A stretch of 64,000 bases of DNA from Rhynchopus sp. YZ270_cl-10 (taxonomy: Eukaryota; Euglenozoa; Diplonemea; Diplonemida; Diplonemidae). The notes under the pieces were generated by a model. The model was not told the DNA's origin. It ran no database searches and saw nothing but the letters and a program-made list of their open reading frames with translations. Of the stretch, positions 32,806-42,760 are shown in pieces. The position numbers and the translations under genes were made by a program. The number at the start of each line of letters is the position of its first letter. Position 1 is the stretch's first letter. Location: the NCBI GenBank assembly GCA_964035575.1, contig OZ037843.1:1054001-1118000 (forward strand), written 5' to 3'.

Positions 32806-33786
32806 AGGGGGTATCTTAAGGGGGTGAAATGGCCAAAAAATCGAACTTTTTCGCCTGGGTGCCAAAAAAGGCACCAAACCAGAAAATATGTCCCTTGGGA
32901 CCCCAAAAATCGAATTCCGCCCGGTTTTGAGCACTTTTGACCACTTCTGAGCGACTTTTTTGCATTTTTTAAAAAGTGACCACCAACTTGTACCTGCCCA
33001 CCCCCCCGTAGGTAGAGCAACTCACATATCCATCAGCCTCAGTGTTAGCCAGGGGCCAGAAAAGCCCCCAAAGCCACATATTTCCACCCCAGAACCTATC
33101 CCGAGGGGTACCCAGGTGGTTTCGGGGTGTTTAGGGGACTTCGTGGAACTTAGAACCATGTTTCAAAAAGGGTACAAGGACGTGGTCCCTTGAGAGGGCA
33201 AGCCCTTGGTACGAGTTCCTGGACACTTCTTGAAACATGGTTCTAAGTTCCACGAAGTCCCTCTAAACACCCCGAAACCACCTGGGTACCCCTCGGGATA
33301 GGTTCTGGGGTGGAAATATGTGGCTTTGGGGGCTTTTCTGGCCCCTGGCTCACACTGAGGCGTGATGGATATGTGAGTTGCTCTACCTACGGGGGGGTGG
33401 GCAGGTACAAGTACTGTAGGCGCTTTTTTAAAATTGCATTTCAGGCATCATCTGAGTGTTTCTGTGTCAAAACTGGGGCGCTGGTGCGTTTTTTGGGTCC
33501 CCTAGGTGGTTTGGTACGGTTTTCGGGGACTTCTGAGGTTCTGAAGATCAAAATCGGGAAAATTGCTTATCGAGTACAGTGACCGGGGGGTGGGCAGGTA
33601 CAAGTTGGTGGTCACTTTTTAAAAAATGCAAAAAAGTCGCTCAGAAGTGGTCAAAAGTGCTCAAAACCGGGCGGAATTCGATTTTTGGGGTCCAAATGGG
33701 CCTATGGTGTGGTTTTTTTGACCTCAGGGGGAGTTTCCCAATTTATTGCCTACTTCACGTTTTTTGACAGCTTAAGATACCCCCTA
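32805..33786. mobile_element. Chain 1, module M5: nested 1-kb palindrome
   Basis: Ends TAGGGGGTATCTTAAG and the exact complement, with TA at each edge. The next 190 bases inside the left end ('accccaaaaatcgaattccg' to 'cacccccccgtagg') are complementary to the right arm, and a second inner inverted repeat (about 33008-33190 against 33225-33400, 'tagagcaactcacatatcc') lies within. No coding sequence. A G-run of 32 separates it from M6; it shares CCTAGG with M4. Confidence 0.85.
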
Positions 33787-33957
33787 GGCATACATAGCGT
33801 GCGAACGGCTCATTCGCATCATTCGCATCCTGTTCGCATTGGGTATTCGCATCCTGTTCGCATTGGCCAATGCGAACAGGATGCGAATGACATGCGAATA
33901 ACATTTATTATGGGGTGGCGACAGGCAAGTTCTCATTTTTTGGTCAATTTCCGCACT

Positions 33958-34310
33958 ACACAGTACACACAGTACACACAGTACACACAGTATACACAGT
34001 ATACACAGTATATACAGTATACACAGTATACACAGTATACACAGTATACACAGTATACACAGTATACACAGTATACACAGTATACACAGTATACACAGTA
34101 TACACAGTATACACAGTATACACAGTATACACAGTATACACAGTATACACAGTATACACAGTATACACAGTATACACAGTATACACAGTATACACAGTAC
34201 ACACAGTATACACAGTATACACAGTATACACAGTATACACAGTATACACAGTATACACAGTATACACAGTATACACAGTATACACAGTATACACAGTATA
34301 CACAGTATAC
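33958..34310. repeat. Satellite of 9-bp unit CAGTATACA, about 39 copies
   Basis: Starts with a few CAGTACACA units and one late CAGTACACA, otherwise CAGTATACA. The variant units show that the array derives from the GTAC core by a C-to-T change. Located in module M4. Confidence 0.97.
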
Positions 34311-34654
34311 CATAGCTGATAAGCTAATAAAGCCTAATAGGATATTAGCCTATTTAAGCCTTATAGAATAGGCTAATGAAACTGGAATAGGCTAATATTT
34401 TATTAGCCTATTCCAGTCCTTCCCAGCTACCACTGGTGGTACGGTGGTAGCTGGCTTAACCCGTTAAACAAATCCGAAAAATCCAAAATTTAAGGCCAAC
34501 TCCGTTACAGACACAACACAACTTATTTCTCTTGTGTTTTTCACTGATGAGCGTGAGTGAGGTGTATGTTACAGCACCGACTGCAGCCTACGTCTAAGAT
34601 GGCATATAATAGGCTATTAGCCCAATATTAGCCTATTATAAGACATACTGTGGG

Positions 34655-34684
34655 TGTTATAACGTTATCGATAACGTTATAACA
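34655..34684. repeat. Perfect 30-bp palindrome
   Basis: Arms TGTTATAACGTTATC and GATAACGTTATAACA are exact complements with no spacer. It follows other AT-rich inverted repeats at 34340-34440 and lies 29 bases before the CAGTA satellite. Confidence 0.95.
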
Positions 34685-34712
34685 AGTGTTATTTTGGAAT
34701 AACGTTATTCAG

Positions 34713-35313
34713 CAGTACAGTACAGTACAGTACAGTACAGTACAGTACAGTACAGTACAGTACAGTACAGTACAGTACAGTACAGTACAGTACAGTACAG
34801 TACAGTACAGTACAGTACAGTACAGTACAGTACAGTACAGTACAGTACAGTACAGTACAGTACAGTACAGTACAGTACAGTACAGTACAGTACAGTACAG
34901 TACAGTACAGTACAGTACAGTACAGTACAGTACAGTACAGTACAGTACAGTACAGTACAGTACAGTACAGTACAGTACAGTACAGTACAGTACAGTACAG
35001 TACAGTACAGTACAGTACAGTACAGTACAGTACAGTACAGTACAGTACAGTACAGTACAGTACAGTACAGTACAGTACAGTACAGTACAGTACAGTACAG
35101 TACAGTACAGTACAGTACAGTACAGTACAGTACAGTACAGTACAGTACAGTACAGTACAGTACAGTACAGTACAGTACAGTACAGTACAGTACAGTACAG
35201 TACAGTACAGTACAGTACAGTACAGTACAGTACAGTACAGTACAGTACAGTACAGTACAGTACAGTACAGTACAGTACAGTACAGTACAGTACAGTACAG
35301 TACAGTACAGTAC
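34713..35313. repeat. Satellite of 5-bp unit CAGTA, about 120 copies
   Basis: 601 bases without visible interruption. Long ORFs on both strands (Tyr-Ser-Thr-Val-Gln and Leu-Tyr-Cys-Thr-Val repeats) follow from the pentamer lacking stops in any frame and are not genes. Located in module M4. Confidence 0.98.
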
Positions 35314-35706
35314 CCCTGCTAACGACCCACCCAGAGTGGGACAAAAAAAGCTCATCCCAAAATATGCCGATCACAAAAAAATCACAAAAAACCCCGATCA
35401 TCCAACAATCACACACCCACAGAATTCACACACTACTATAACATTCGCACTACGTTCGCATCATTCGCACTATGTTCGCACTGTGTTCGCATCGTTCGCA
35501 TCATTCGCACATGCGAATATAGTGCGAATATAGTGCGAATGATGCGAATGATGCGAATGATGCGAATGATGCGAATGATGCGAATGATGCGAACGACAAT
35601 GCGAATGAATGCGAACAGGATGCGAATGCATTCGCACATGCGAATATATGCGAATGGTCATTCGCACGCTATGTATGCCTAGGGGGGGGGGGGGGGGGGG
35701 GGGGGG

Positions 35707-36673
35707 TAGGGGGTCCGACTGTGAGTAAAATTACCGTACCAAAAACTCATTATTAAACTTCTGGTCATCTCCAAGGCAACTGCGGGTGAAACACTCCCTC
35801 AGAGTGGGTCACAGGGGGCCTGTGGGCCGAAAAACGACCCAGAAGCCACCCCAGAATACAAAAAAATGGAAAAAAATAGTGAAAAAACGGCTTTTTTCAC
35901 GTTTTGGCCATGTTGGGCAAAACAGCGATTTTTCAAGAAAAAAACCAAAAAACCCCCGGAACCCCAATCTTTCCAAATTTCCACCTCATCCCCACCCAAA
36001 CACCGCAAAAACACGATAGAAAATCGTCTTTAAAAACACACTTTTTTCAAAAAGGCTATTATGGAACCCGCCTGATGACCTTTTTGAAAAAAATGTGTTT
36101 TTAAAGACGATTTTCTATCGTGTTTTTGCGGTGTTTGGGTGGGGATGAGGTGGAAATTTGGAAAGATTGGGGTTCCGGGGGCCCTTTTTCGGGGGTTTTA
36201 AGCAAAAATATGGCCGAGAATGTGGTCGGAGCAATGGTGGCAGTGCTGTCCCTAGGGTGTCCCTAGCACTTTTGGGGGTGTTTTTCAGTGTGAAAACACC
36301 AAAAAAACACTTCCAAAAGTGTCAAATATGCCCAAAACAGGTTGGAATGGACTCACAGGCCACTTTTGGGGTATATTTGTGCCAAAGGAGGCTTTGTGAT
36401 GTCAAAAAATATGCCGTTTTTTGGTTTTTTTCTTGAAAAATCGCTGTTTTGCCCAAAGTGGCCAAAACGTGAAAAAAGCCGTTTTTTCACTATTTTTTTC
36501 CATTTTTTTGTATTCTGGGGTGGCTTCTGGGTCGTTTTTCGGCCCACAGGCCCCCTGTGACCCACTCTGAGGGTGTTTTTCACCTGCAGTTGCCTTGGAG
36601 ATGACCAGAAGTTTAATAATGAGTTTTTGGTACGAAATTTTATACACAAGTCTATTAGGAGTCGGACCCCCTA
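35707..36673. mobile_element. Chain 1, module M3: 0.97-kb near-perfect palindrome
   Basis: Ends TAGGGGGTCCGACT and complement, TA at each edge. Arms of about 450 bases share 'aaaaactcattattaaactt', 'ccaaggcaactgc' and 'cctcagagtgggtcacaggg'. Near the middle a second perfect stretch ('gcggtgtttgggtggggatg' and complement) surrounds a short spacer at about 36055-36085. Arms are homologous to module M2. Non-coding. A G-run of 25 separates it from M4 and a G-run of 12 follows it. Confidence 0.9.
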
Positions 36674-36685
36674 GGGGGGGGGGGG

Positions 36686-38600
36686 GAAAGCGAACCCCCC
36701 GTGTGAACCGCAAGAACCCCACAAAATTGGGTCCGGGGGGCAGGGCATATCCTAAATCTGAGGTCTGTGCGTCCAAATTTTGAAAAAGGGTGCAAAAAAA
36801 AAAGGGGGCGGATTTTTTTTTTTTTTTGATTTTTTCCCCAGGTTTCATCGTTGGTGAAGCTTTTAAACGTCGGCATTTGCATTTCCGGAATTTGTCCGGC
36901 CAGTGGTGGGGTCAATTTGCCGAAATAGACATGTTCTCGTTTTTGGTCAATTTCCTCACAGTACAGCACACAGTACACAGTACACAGTACACAGGTACAC
37001 AGTACACAGTACACAGTACACAGTACACAGTACACAGTACACAGTACACAGTACACAGTACACAGTACACAGTACACAGTACACAGTACACAGTACACAG
37101 TACACAGTACACAGTACACAGTACACAGTACACAGTACACACGGGGTCCACCAAAAATCGACATTTCGCAGAGTCACCAAAGTGTAAGATTTTTTCGGCA
37201 TTGGAAAGATTGGGCCATTTCTGAGAACTTCAATAAATCAGATCTCTGATGGTGTGGCTAACTCCAAAAATAAAGTGTATTTTTTGTACTTCTTTTGTAC
37301 TTTTTTTGTATACCCTAAAAAGGGGTTTTTTTTATTTTTGGTACCAATTCGTACTTTCCCAATCGCCCCAAGTCATGGCACCCAAAAGTTCCTGGCGAAG
37401 CCACGGTACGCAACATTTCTGAAAAATGTCGACATAAATTGGCACTGTCGTTGGTAATTATCGTCAGTTCCGTAAATTTCACCTAGTATTTTGCTAGAAC
37501 GAAAGTTTCTGGCGAAGCCAGGTGCGCAACATTTCAAAAAATTGCGCTTATACTTGCACATTTGTGCTGCTGAACTATGTCATGGGAAAGGGTGGGTTGC
37601 AATCTTGCGCCGCAGGCGCACGGTACGCTACTTTTTTCGTTGGTCATATCCTTCTTTCTCACTCCTCATTGGGTTCTACGAGCTCCGTCCGTAAAATGGT
37701 GGGGTCACAACATGCAGCAAAGTTCACAGCTATGCAAACTGCCCCCACGTTCACCTTGCACTTTACCCTCAGTGGTCAAGTACTGACCATATTTTACACC
37801 AAACCTGAAAATGCCCTGTAAAAACTGATGCATGCATTTTAGGTCAAAAATACTCATTTCTCAGCGCAAAGTGACCCCATCACAGCACGCACGGACTCCC
37901 GAGAATCGAAGAAGAAAAAAAAATTCCCCAATTTTTTGTAGGCCAAAAAAAAATTCCCCCCCGACCCCGACCCCCAAAAAGTTTATACAGGGAAATAATT
38001 TTTCGCGAAAAACACCCCCAAAATAAAGTGTAATTTTTGTACTTCTTTTGTGATTCTTTTGTGCTGTTTTTGTACTGGATTTAGCCACACCATCTGAGAG
38101 ATTTATTTTTAATTCCCATTTTCATATCGGGAGTTTACGTGGAAACGCCTTTGAAACCGTGCGTTCCTTAAGGATTCTATAGGCAAAACAGGCGCTTTGC
38201 ACCAAAAATCACGAGTTTCAACACAAAACCCGGTTTTGGCTCAGACCCATGTATGTGGCGCCGGAAACACGCTTGCGCGTTGTCAGAACCCTGCGTGGGC
38301 CACACACGGTCGTGCACACGTGCCCTTTGCCTTGTCACACACCCAAAAACCCACACACACGTCATATATTCACAGCGGAAACACTACAACCATTGCTGGG
38401 AAAATGTTTGGTTCACAAAGTAAAAATAACTATTCATCTGATGAAATAAAGTGCACTTTACTAGCGTCGCGAACCCCGCAAATGGGGTTGTCAGGACCAC
38501 CACAAGTAATCTTTTACGGCTGCGCCCTTTTTGCACCAACCTCTAAAAACCCACCTTTTTCCTTTCCATCCTCCACACCACAAACTAAGGCAGAAATACA
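36686..38600. other. Gene-free stretch between chain 1 and the first cyclase-like gene
   Basis: Contains the ACCCCACCAC module inverted at about 36880-36955, the CAGTACA satellite, two 'ggcgaagcca' plus 'gcgcaacattt' segments related to repeat R3 (37390-37540), the GCGCCGCAGGCGCACGGTAC hairpin (37609-37630) with its R1-type context, and a partial module near 37865. The phrase 'aaataaagtgtattttttgtac' type occurs at 37268 and 38020. No gene is supported. Confidence 0.6.
36958..37141. repeat. Satellite of 7-bp unit CAGTACA, about 26 copies
   Basis: Same unit as the array at 8726-8836, but in a different context: it follows a copy of the ACCCCACCAC module directly ('ggtcaatttcctca'). One unit is altered (ACAGGTACAC). 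Confidence 0.97.
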
Positions 38601-38622
38601 CCTTTACACACCACAGTGCACA

Positions 38623-40341
38623 ATGGGCTGTCTCGAGCGTGTACTGTCGCTTGACGGGACACTGGACAAGCAAAGCAGACATATACGAAATGTATTCTTT
38701 ATTTTCAACTGCTTAGTATTTGCAACCTCGTCTTCCTTCATCCTGTTAGAGGTGGCATCCTTCCGTGGGAGCTACGTCTTTATAGTATGTGCGATGTGCT
38801 CTTTGCTGTGCAGCATCTGTTCTATGCTAGTCATTATGTTTAAGTACGAGCTGACCACATCCGTCATGGTGTCAGTCGGCGGACTGTACGCTGTTTCGCT
38901 GCTGGGCAGTGACCTGAGTGAACGCACTGAATCTGGATATGCCTGGCCATTGATGGTGCTTGTGGTGGACTATCTCCTGGTGATGCAGGTGCCCACACGG
39001 TACAGCACAGTTGTCGTGGTGTGCACACTGGTGTATTTGGTCATTATTGCTGCAGAAGAATTGTGGAGGTTTGGTCTGCTCGACATGCCCGGGCTCGCAC
39101 CTCAAGACCGTCGACGTTCCTTCGTGGATAGCCTGGGTGACTGTGATGTGCTGCCTTGCAAGCAGAATAGAGCTGGGAAAGAGCTTGTGGGTGCAGCGTC
39201 CGTCTTCGTCCTTGACTTCATCACAACGCGAAGATTTGCACGTGGTCTCCTGAAGGAGCAGGCATCAATGCAACGCACAATCGCGACAGTGCAGGACATC
39301 GCCTCGCTCCTTGCTGGCTACGACGTGGAGAAGGTGGCGGAGCTGCTGGAGGAGCACGGTGGTGAGCTGCCTGAGGGGATGACGACAGCACTGCGGAAGT
39401 TGGAGCAGAACCTGCGTGTGTACAAGGCGTACCTCCCGCAGACGTGTCTGCCGTTTGAGGACGAGAAGGACGAATGTGTGGAACCTGGTGGTGAGCTGGA
39501 TGGCACTGACAGTAACGATGAAAGCACAGGGTCAGCGGCAACATCGAACACGTCTGTTGCAGTGCGACGCACTTCCTTCCGTGCACAGTCGCTGCTGCTC
39601 TCATCCACAAATGCAACACTGCTGATACTGAACATCAAAGACACCCTGCACCGCCTGGAGGAGGACAGTGCACGCTTCTCCGACCTCTTCACAACTGTTC
39701 TTCTGAAGACCCTGCAGGCAACAGACAGCAGACGTGGGATGGTGGACGTCTTTGTTGGGGACAGGATCCACTGCTCGTTCAACACGTCGAAGCAGTGTGC
39801 GTCGCACGCAACCTCAGCACTGCATGCAGCAAGCATGCTCATGAGAGCTGGCCTGGCAGCCTCTGTGAACGTGGGTGTTGCAATGGGGACAGTGCTGCGT
39901 GGTGACATGGGTTGTGATGTGATGCGTCGCTTCAGCATGGTGGGGACACTTGTGCGCAACGTGCACGGGATGGAACGTGCAGGACGTATGCTGGGGTGCG
40001 ACGTTGTCTGCAACAGGATGTGCTTCAGCGACGCTGAGTGCGAACACGACCTGCGTCTGCTTCCGTGCAAGGTGGAGGTTGCTCGAGACTGCGAGGCACA
40101 GGTTGTGGCTGAGCTGGTTTCGAAGAACGAAGAAGCCTCAACTGCAGCAGACGAGTGGATGTACCTGATAGGCGGGAAGAAGCACTGGGATTTGTACAAC
40201 ACAGTGGTGCGTGGGTACCTGCGTGGTGAGAGTTGTTACACGGACGTTGCGAGGGCGTGGGTGGAGGCGGGTGGGAGTGGCACACCAGCACATGCAGTCC
40301 CTTCCGGGACGTGCAGTGTTGTGTGTTCCTATCTTCGGTGA
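38623..40341 (+). CDS. Multi-pass membrane protein with degenerate class III nucleotide cyclase domain, copy A
   Basis: The protein has 572 residues from ATG 38623, chosen because homology with copy B becomes strong there (MGCLERxLSLDGTLDKQSR). About six hydrophobic segments (near 23-45, 51-73, 78-95, 107-123, 127-145, 186-200) are followed by a helical linker (205-262), NLRVYKAYLP at 263-272, a Ser/Asp-rich spacer, and a cyclase-like domain at about 325-500. Class III family members convert ATP or GTP to the cyclic nucleotide using two Asp-bound metals. Here the second metal Asp is kept (Asp380 in VFVGD) but the first is Asn337 (LNIKD), and the VNLAAR-type motif is altered (TLVRNVHGME). It may be a regulatory pseudo-enzyme. 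A C-terminal DEWMYLI...YN segment follows. Confidence 0.8.
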   Translation: MGCLERVLSLDGTLDKQSRHIRNVFFIFNCLVFATSSSFILLEVASFRGSYVFIVCAMCSLLCSICSMLVIMFKYELTTSVMVSVGGLYAVSLLGSDLSERTESGYAWPLMVLVVDYLLVMQVPTRYSTVVVVCTLVYLVIIAAEELWRFGLLDMPGLAPQDRRRSFVDSLGDCDVLPCKQNRAGKELVGAASVFVLDFITTRRFARGLLKEQASMQRTIATVQDIASLLAGYDVEKVAELLEEHGGELPEGMTTALRKLEQNLRVYKAYLPQTCLPFEDEKDECVEPGGELDGTDSNDESTGSAATSNTSVAVRRTSFRAQSLLLSSTNATLLILNIKDTLHRLEEDSARFSDLFTTVLLKTLQATDSRRGMVDVFVGDRIHCSFNTSKQCASHATSALHAASMLMRAGLAASVNVGVAMGTVLRGDMGCDVMRRFSMVGTLVRNVHGMERAGRMLGCDVVCNRMCFSDAECEHDLRLLPCKVEVARDCEAQVVAELVSKNEEASTAADEWMYLIGGKKHWDLYNTVVRGYLRGESCYTDVARAWVEAGGSGTPAHAVPSGTCSVVCSYLR

Positions 40342-40835
40342 TTGTGTGGCTATTGCGTTCATGTTTAAAGTACAGTGGACTCACGTCTACTGGCACTGTT
40401 TTGCTGACCAAAATCTTCGGTAGAACAAGTTTTCCACAACCTTCCTTCCCCCCCCCCCCCCCCCCCTAGGCATAGGTGCCCGCCGAGTCGTTTTTGGGCG
40501 AGTTGTCGGAACTTTACGATTTCACCTAACAACTCGCCCAAAACTCGGACAACTCGGCCACAACTCGCCCTATACTCGGCACAACTCGCCCTATACTCGG
40601 CACAACTCGGCCACAACTCGGCCACAACTCGCCCATTTTTACAGGCAAAAACATACAGGGATGGGAGGTGACGTTGTAAGGTTACACACATGTAACGTTG
40701 GTACAACACATAATCTCAAGAAAAACAACCAGGGCTAAGGCCAAACGCCACTCATTACATGCACCTTGTCATATGACTAGTCATAGGTGGTAACTAGGTC
40801 GCGGTGGTCCATGGGCCACCGTGCACTTTTGGTAA

Positions 40836-41084
40836 TTGCTGGGGGGAATGGGATATACTCCGTACATGGATACACACAGAACACACGGTTCCCCAGACAT
40901 CTGTCAGGCAATCACTGATTCACTTCACACAGGTCGGGCAGGCGCTGCCTGCCCATCCTCTTTTCCTGTCTGCTATCGATTCCAGGTTCACAACGTTCAC
41001 ACGTTTAGTCAAAATGCTTTGGGCGACGACTTCCTTTGGGATACACAAAACCACACAAAGCGCACATTCACAGACCAGCTGTGA
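40836..41084 (+). pseudogene. Coding-like fragment inside module M1, possible captured exon
   Basis: An 82-residue frame with balanced composition ('GYTPYMDTHRTHGSPDICQA' and 'FQVHNVHTFSQNALGDDFLW'). It lies between the subterminal words and the satellite and differs in composition from both. No family is recognised. Capture of a host gene piece by a non-autonomous element is the suggested origin. Confidence 0.3.
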
Positions 41085-41116
41085 AGCGTGGGATGCACGA
41101 GATAAAACGTGATGTG

Positions 41117-41255
41117 GTGTACCTGTGTACCTGTGTACCTGTGTACCTGTGTACCTGTGTACCTGTGTACCTGTGTACCTGTGTACCTGTGTACCTGTGT
41201 ACCTGTGTACCTGTGTACCTGTGTACCTGTGTACCTGTGTACCTGTGTACCTGTG
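41117..41255. repeat. Satellite of 8-bp unit TGTACCTG, about 17 copies
   Basis: Perfect tandem array in module M1, GTAC core. Cys/Val/Pro/Tyr/Leu ORFs through it are artefacts. Confidence 0.98.
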
Positions 41256-41371
41256 TTTTTGTAGCCATAAAAAATCCCAAAAAAAAACAACTCGCCCAAA
41301 AAAAATGGGCGAGTTGTTGGCCGAATTTGGGCGAGTTGCCGAGTTGTTTTAACTCGCCGGGCACCTATGCC

Positions 41372-42563
41372 TAGGGGGTACGACTCCAGCCATTTTTTGC
41401 GCACGGAAAATTCATTTGGCATTATCTGGCCATCTCCAAGGCAACTGCGGGTGAAAAACACCCTCAGAGTGGGTCACAGGGGGCCTGTGGGTCGAAAAAC
41501 GACCCAGAAGCCACCCCAGAATACAAAAAAATGGAAAAAAATAGTGAAAAAACGGCTTTTTTCACGTTTTGGCCACTTTGGGCAAAATAGCGATTTTTCG
41601 AGAAAAAAATCAAAAACCGGGATATTTTTTGACATCACAAAGCCTCCTTTGGCACAAATATACCCCAAAAGTGGCCTGTGAGTCCATTCCAACCTGTTTT
41701 GGACATATTTGACACTTTTGGAAGTGTTTTTTTGGTGTTTTTCGGTCAAAAAAATGCCCAAGACGTCCCCAAGACATCCCCAAGACACTTTGCACACCCC
41801 CTGTTACGGTCATATTTTTTTCGTTTTTTTGCCTGAAACCCCCAAAATACCCCTCCCGGACCCCACATAGTCCCGAATATCCATCACACACCCACTCAGA
41901 GTGAGTAGAAGCACCCCAAAAAAAATATTTTTTAAAGCCCTTCAACTTCAACATGGATGCTGCCGAAACTGAAGCACAATTTTAGGGCTTTAAAAAATAT
42001 TTTTTTTGGGGTGCTTCTACTCACTCTGAGTGGGTGTGTGATGGATATTCGGGACTATGTGGGGTCCGGGAGGGGTATTTTGGGGGTTTCAGGCAAAAAA
42101 ACGAAAAAAATATGACCGTAACAGGGGGTGTGCAAAGTGTCTTGGGGATGTCTTGGGGACGTCTTGGGCATTTTTTTGACCTAAAAACACCAAAAAAACA
42201 CTTCCAAAAGTGTCAAATATGTCCAAAACAGGTTGGAATGGACTCACAGGCCACTTTTGGGGTATATTTGTGCCAAAGGAGGCTTTGTGATGTCAAAAAA
42301 TATCCCGGTTTTTGATTTTTTTCTCGAAAAATCGCTATTTTGCCCAAAGTGGCCAAAACGTGAAAAAAGCCGTTTTTTCACTATTTTTTTCCATTTTTTT
42401 GTATTCTGGGGTGGCTTCTGGGTCGTTTTTCGACCCACAGGCCCCCTGTGACCCACTCTGAGGGTGTTTTTCACCCGCAGTTGCCTTGGAGATGGCCAGA
42501 TAATGCCAAATGAATTTTCCGTGCGTTTGGTCCCAGCCAAAATGGCTGGAGTCGTATCCCCTA
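41372..42563. mobile_element. Chain 2, module M2: 1.19-kb near-perfect palindrome
   Basis: Ends TAGGGGGTACGACTCCAGCC and TAGGGGATACGACTCCAGCC, with TA at each edge. Arms of about 560 bases are nearly identical inverted copies and meet at a spacer of about 30 bases ('catggatgctgccgaaactg', 41950-41985). The outer two thirds of each arm is homologous to M3 and, more weakly, to M15. No coding frame outlasts the mirror symmetry. A C-run of 15 separates it from M8. Confidence 0.92.
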
Positions 42564-42760
42564 CCCCCCCCCCCCCCCTAGGGGCTATCAAATGGGGGTA
42601 ACATTGGGCGTTTTTTCAAGTTCAAATAAAAAACGTGTTTCTATGTCTTCTGATGATGAAATCCACCCCACAGCCCCATAAAAATGACGCATGAGCCCAA
42701 AAAACCCGGTTTTGGGGTGATTAGAGACCTTTTTTTCACTTTTTCGATTTTCTGGGCACA

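Larger units (their letters stand above)
33783..35683. mobile_element. Chain 1, module M4: ATTCGCAT-ended element with two satellites
   Basis: Ends read CCTAGGCATACATAGCGTGC inward (23-base match with GAA). Subterminal DNA is made of ATTCGCATC / GATGCGAAT words, including a perfect 44-bp palindrome at 33845-33888. Inside: satellite CAGTATACA, AT-rich palindromes (34320-34684) and satellite CAGTA. No transposase gene. Confidence 0.88.
40465..41375. mobile_element. Chain 2, module M1: CGAGTTG-ended element with satellite
   Basis: Ends read CCTAGGCATAGGTGCCCG inward (18 bases). Subterminal words AACTCGCC / GGCGAGTT and AACTCGGC repeat about ten times on the left (40485-40635) and several times on the right (41288-41360). 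Inside are a coding-like fragment and the TGTACCTG satellite. A C-run of 18 precedes the left end, which lies about 120 bases after the cyclase-like gene A. Its right CCTAGG is shared with M2. Confidence 0.88.

Noticed and set aside
34686-35441. Long ORFs on both strands across the CAGTA satellite (up to 251 residues)
   Set aside because: The pentamer has no stop codon in any frame, so open frames are automatic; no unique protein sequence is involved.
39318-40202. Long minus-strand ORFs opposite both cyclase-like genes (also 49042-50001)
   Set aside because: They are shadows of a GC-rich coding strand with Ser/Arg/Cys-rich composition and no motifs, and appear only where the sense gene is conserved.
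41367-42591. ORFs of about 100 residues repeated in the M2 and M3 palindromes
   Set aside because: They recur because the DNA is duplicated in mirror image; both strands are open equally and the composition is that of A/T-run DNA.
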